A DNA stretch of 15,167 nucleotides from Alphaproteobacteria bacterium. Its GTDB lineage: Bacteria; Pseudomonadota; Alphaproteobacteria; ATCC43930; CGMCC-115725. Where the stretch lies: NCBI GenBank assembly GCA_030039775.1, contig JASHUX010000073.1, positions 1-15,167 on the forward strand, written 5' to 3'. The translations under genes and the position numbers were made by a program. Every line of letters starts with the position of its first letter. Within the stretch, counting starts at the first letter, position 1. Under the pieces are notes generated by a model. The model was not told the DNA's origin and did not search any database. It worked only from the letters and a program-made list of their open reading frames with translations. Positions 13,693 to 15,167 of the stretch are shown here, piece by piece.

Positions 13693-15039
13693 ATGTTTGA
13701 AAAAGTCCTCATTGCCAATCGCGGCGAGATCGCGCTGCGTATTCATCGCGCCTGCCGCGAAATGGGCATCCGCACCGTCGCCGTCCATTCGACCGCCGAC
13801 GCCAACGCCATGCATGTCCGCCTGGCCGACGAAAGCGTGTGCATCGGCCCGGCGCCGGCGCGCGATTCCTATTTGAACATTCCGGCGATCCTGTCCGCGG
13901 CGGCGATCACGGGTGCCGACGCGATTCATCCCGGCGTCGGCTTCCTGTCCGAAAACGCGCGTTTCGCCAACATGGTAGCGGAGCACGGTTTCGTCTTCAT
14001 CGGCCCGACGTCCGAGCATCTGCGCCTGATGGGCGATAAGGTCACAGCAAAGCAGGCGGCCCGCGATTTCGGCATTCCGACCGTACCGGGTTCGGACGGC
14101 GCGGTCGCCGATATCGACGAAGCGCGGAAGCTTGCCGACGGTATCGGTTATCCGATCCTCATCAAAGCTGCGGCAGGCGGCGGCGGGCGCGGCATGCGCG
14201 TCGCCGCGACCGAAGCGTCGTTGGCCGAGGCCTTCGCCACCGCCGCCGCCGAAGCGCGGGCGGCATTTGGTAATCCGCAAGTCTATCTCGAACGCTATCT
14301 CGGCCGGCCGCGCCATATCGAGGTGCAGATCCTTGCCGACGGCCAGGGCGGCGTCGTGCATCTGGGCGAGCGCGACTGCTCGCTGCAGCGCAAGCATCAG
14401 AAGCTGCTCGAGGAGACCCCATCGCCAGCGCTTAATGCCGGCGAGCGCGCGATGGTGACAAAACTCGCCACCGATGCTGTCGCGCAGCTCGGTTATTGCG
14501 GCGCCGGCACGCTAGAGTTCCTGTATCAGGACAGCGCGTTTTTCTTCATCGAAATGAACACGCGGCTCCAGGTCGAGCATCCGATTTCGGAAATGGTCAC
14601 CGGCGTCGATATCGTACGGGAGCAACTGCGCGTCGCCGACGGCCTGCCTCTATCGATGCGCCAATCTGACATCGTTCTGTCGGGGCATGCCATCGAGTGC
14701 CGGATCAATGCGGAAAATTCGGTCAGCTTCCGTCCTTCGCCGGGTCAGATCACGGCGTATTTGGCGCCGGGCGGGCTCGGTGTCAGGGTCGATAGCGCGC
14801 TCTATGAAGGCTATATTGTGCCGCCACATTACGACTCGCTTGTGGCAAAGCTGATCTTGCACGGCACCGGCCGGAACGAATGCATCATGCGGATGCGGCG
14901 CGCGCTCGAGGAATATGTCATTACCGGCATCGACACGACGATCCCGCTGCATCAGCGGCTGGCTGCTGAGCCCGATTTCATCGACGGCAATTACGACGTG
15001 CACTGGCTTGAGCGGTTCGTGGCCCGGGCACAGCCGTGA
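13693..15039 (+). CDS. accC: Biotin carboxylase subunit of acetyl-CoA carboxylase
   Basis: ATP-dependent carboxylation of BCCP-biotin with bicarbonate. At 448 aa it is the expected full length. The start [17 protein letters not shown] is the canonical biotin carboxylase N terminus. The ATP-grasp domain shows K158, then G162-G-G-G-R-G167 (glycine-rich loop), and E287, N289 and R291 in [11 protein letters not shown], one position short of the E. coli numbering. HIEVQILAD and the C-terminal domain ([10 protein letters not shown]) are intact. The gene abuts accB with no spacer, and its TGA overlaps the following GTG by four bases. The carboxyltransferase genes accA and accD are not here, as is usual. 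Confidence 0.99.
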   Translation: MFEKVLIANRGEIALRIHRACREMGIRTVAVHSTADANAMHVRLADESVCIGPAPARDSYLNIPAILSAAAITGADAIHPGVGFLSENARFANMVAEHGFVFIGPTSEHLRLMGDKVTAKQAARDFGIPTVPGSDGAVADIDEARKLADGIGYPILIKAAAGGGGRGMRVAATEASLAEAFATAAAEARAAFGNPQVYLERYLGRPRHIEVQILADGQGGVVHLGERDCSLQRKHQKLLEETPSPALNAGERAMVTKLATDAVAQLGYCGAGTLEFLYQDSAFFFIEMNTRLQVEHPISEMVTGVDIVREQLRVADGLPLSMRQSDIVLSGHAIECRINAENSVSFRPSPGQITAYLAPGGLGVRVDSALYEGYIVPPHYDSLVAKLILHGTGRNECIMRMRRALEEYVITGIDTTIPLHQRLAAEPDFIDGNYDVHWLERFVARAQP

Positions 15040-15167
15040 CGCAGCAGCTCGACGCGGACTTGCTGCTGCGGGCCTATGCCGCCGGAATTTTTCCGATGGC
15101 CGATTCGGCCGACGCGCCGGACCTTTTCTGGGTCGATCCCGAAGAGCGCGGGATCATTCCGCTCGAC
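15036..15167 (+). CDS. aat: Leucyl/phenylalanyl-tRNA--protein transferase (N-terminal part, cut by window)
   Basis: Transfers Leu or Phe from aminoacyl-tRNA to N-terminal Lys/Arg of proteins, marking them for ClpAP through the N-end rule. The first 44 codons are visible. After the GTG start the protein reads [18 protein letters not shown], then [15 protein letters not shown], the distinctive Aat N terminus. GTGA overlaps the accC stop by four bases, indicating translational coupling. The position directly after accC is the usual one in many alphaproteobacteria. The remainder lies beyond the right edge. Confidence 0.95.
   Translation, partial: MTQQLDADLLLRAYAAGIFPMADSADAPDLFWVDPEERGIIPLD

Noticed and set aside
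13306..14397. 363-codon - strand open frame opposite accB/accC
   Set aside because: Antisense shadow of two strongly conserved genes in GC-rich DNA; rich in R, G, A, D and H with no recognisable motif.

Overview
The window is GC-rich, densely packed chromosomal DNA that reads as an alphaproteobacterium, probably of the Rhodospirillales/Rhizobiales breadth. The main reasons are the aroQ-accB-accC-aat gene order at the right end, the glmU-glmS pair, an alphaproteobacterial-style glutathione reductase, and many one- to four-base stop/start overlaps. No insertion sequence, integrase, CRISPR array, phage gene or plasmid origin is visible. Genus-level placement is not possible from sequence reading alone.

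Left region (1-5818) is metabolic and accessory. It holds the last codons of an unidentified + strand gene; a monocistronic family 5 solute-binding protein on the - strand; divergent from it, a predicted lipoprotein of the adenosine deaminase superfamily; a luciferase-like (LLM) flavin/F420 oxidoreductase on the - strand; and, divergent from that, a two-gene + operon of an unusual short-chain dehydrogenase (Phe at the catalytic Tyr position) and a kappa-GST/2-hydroxychromene-2-carboxylate isomerase-like protein. The last three look like a small catabolic or detoxification cassette with unknown substrate.

Middle region (5819-10585) is core metabolism. A tight - strand operon glmU-glmS-gor makes UDP-GlcNAc precursors and glutathione reductase. 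It is followed by a + strand tRNA-Val(CAC) with encoded CCA and a good sigma-70-type promoter.

Right region (10591-15167) has a - strand pair, a zeta-class GST/maleylacetoacetate isomerase-like gene followed 2 bp later by a predicted periplasmic protein with a TPR-like tail that I do not recognise. Divergent from these is the + strand operon aroQ (shikimate pathway), accB and accC (biotin carboxyl carrier and biotin carboxylase of acetyl-CoA carboxylase) and the beginning of aat (N-end rule transferase), cut by the window edge.

Most of the window is ordinary. The parts most worth a second look are the LLM/SDR/isomerase cassette with its Tyr-to-Phe SDR, the lipid-anchored adenosine deaminase homologue, the unknown periplasmic protein, and a near-perfect 24-bp palindrome centred on the two abutting stop codons of a convergent gene pair. 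I found no convincing evidence for an entirely new multi-gene system. Glutathione chemistry recurs (kappa-type isomerase, gor, zeta-type GST), but the genes are not one operon.
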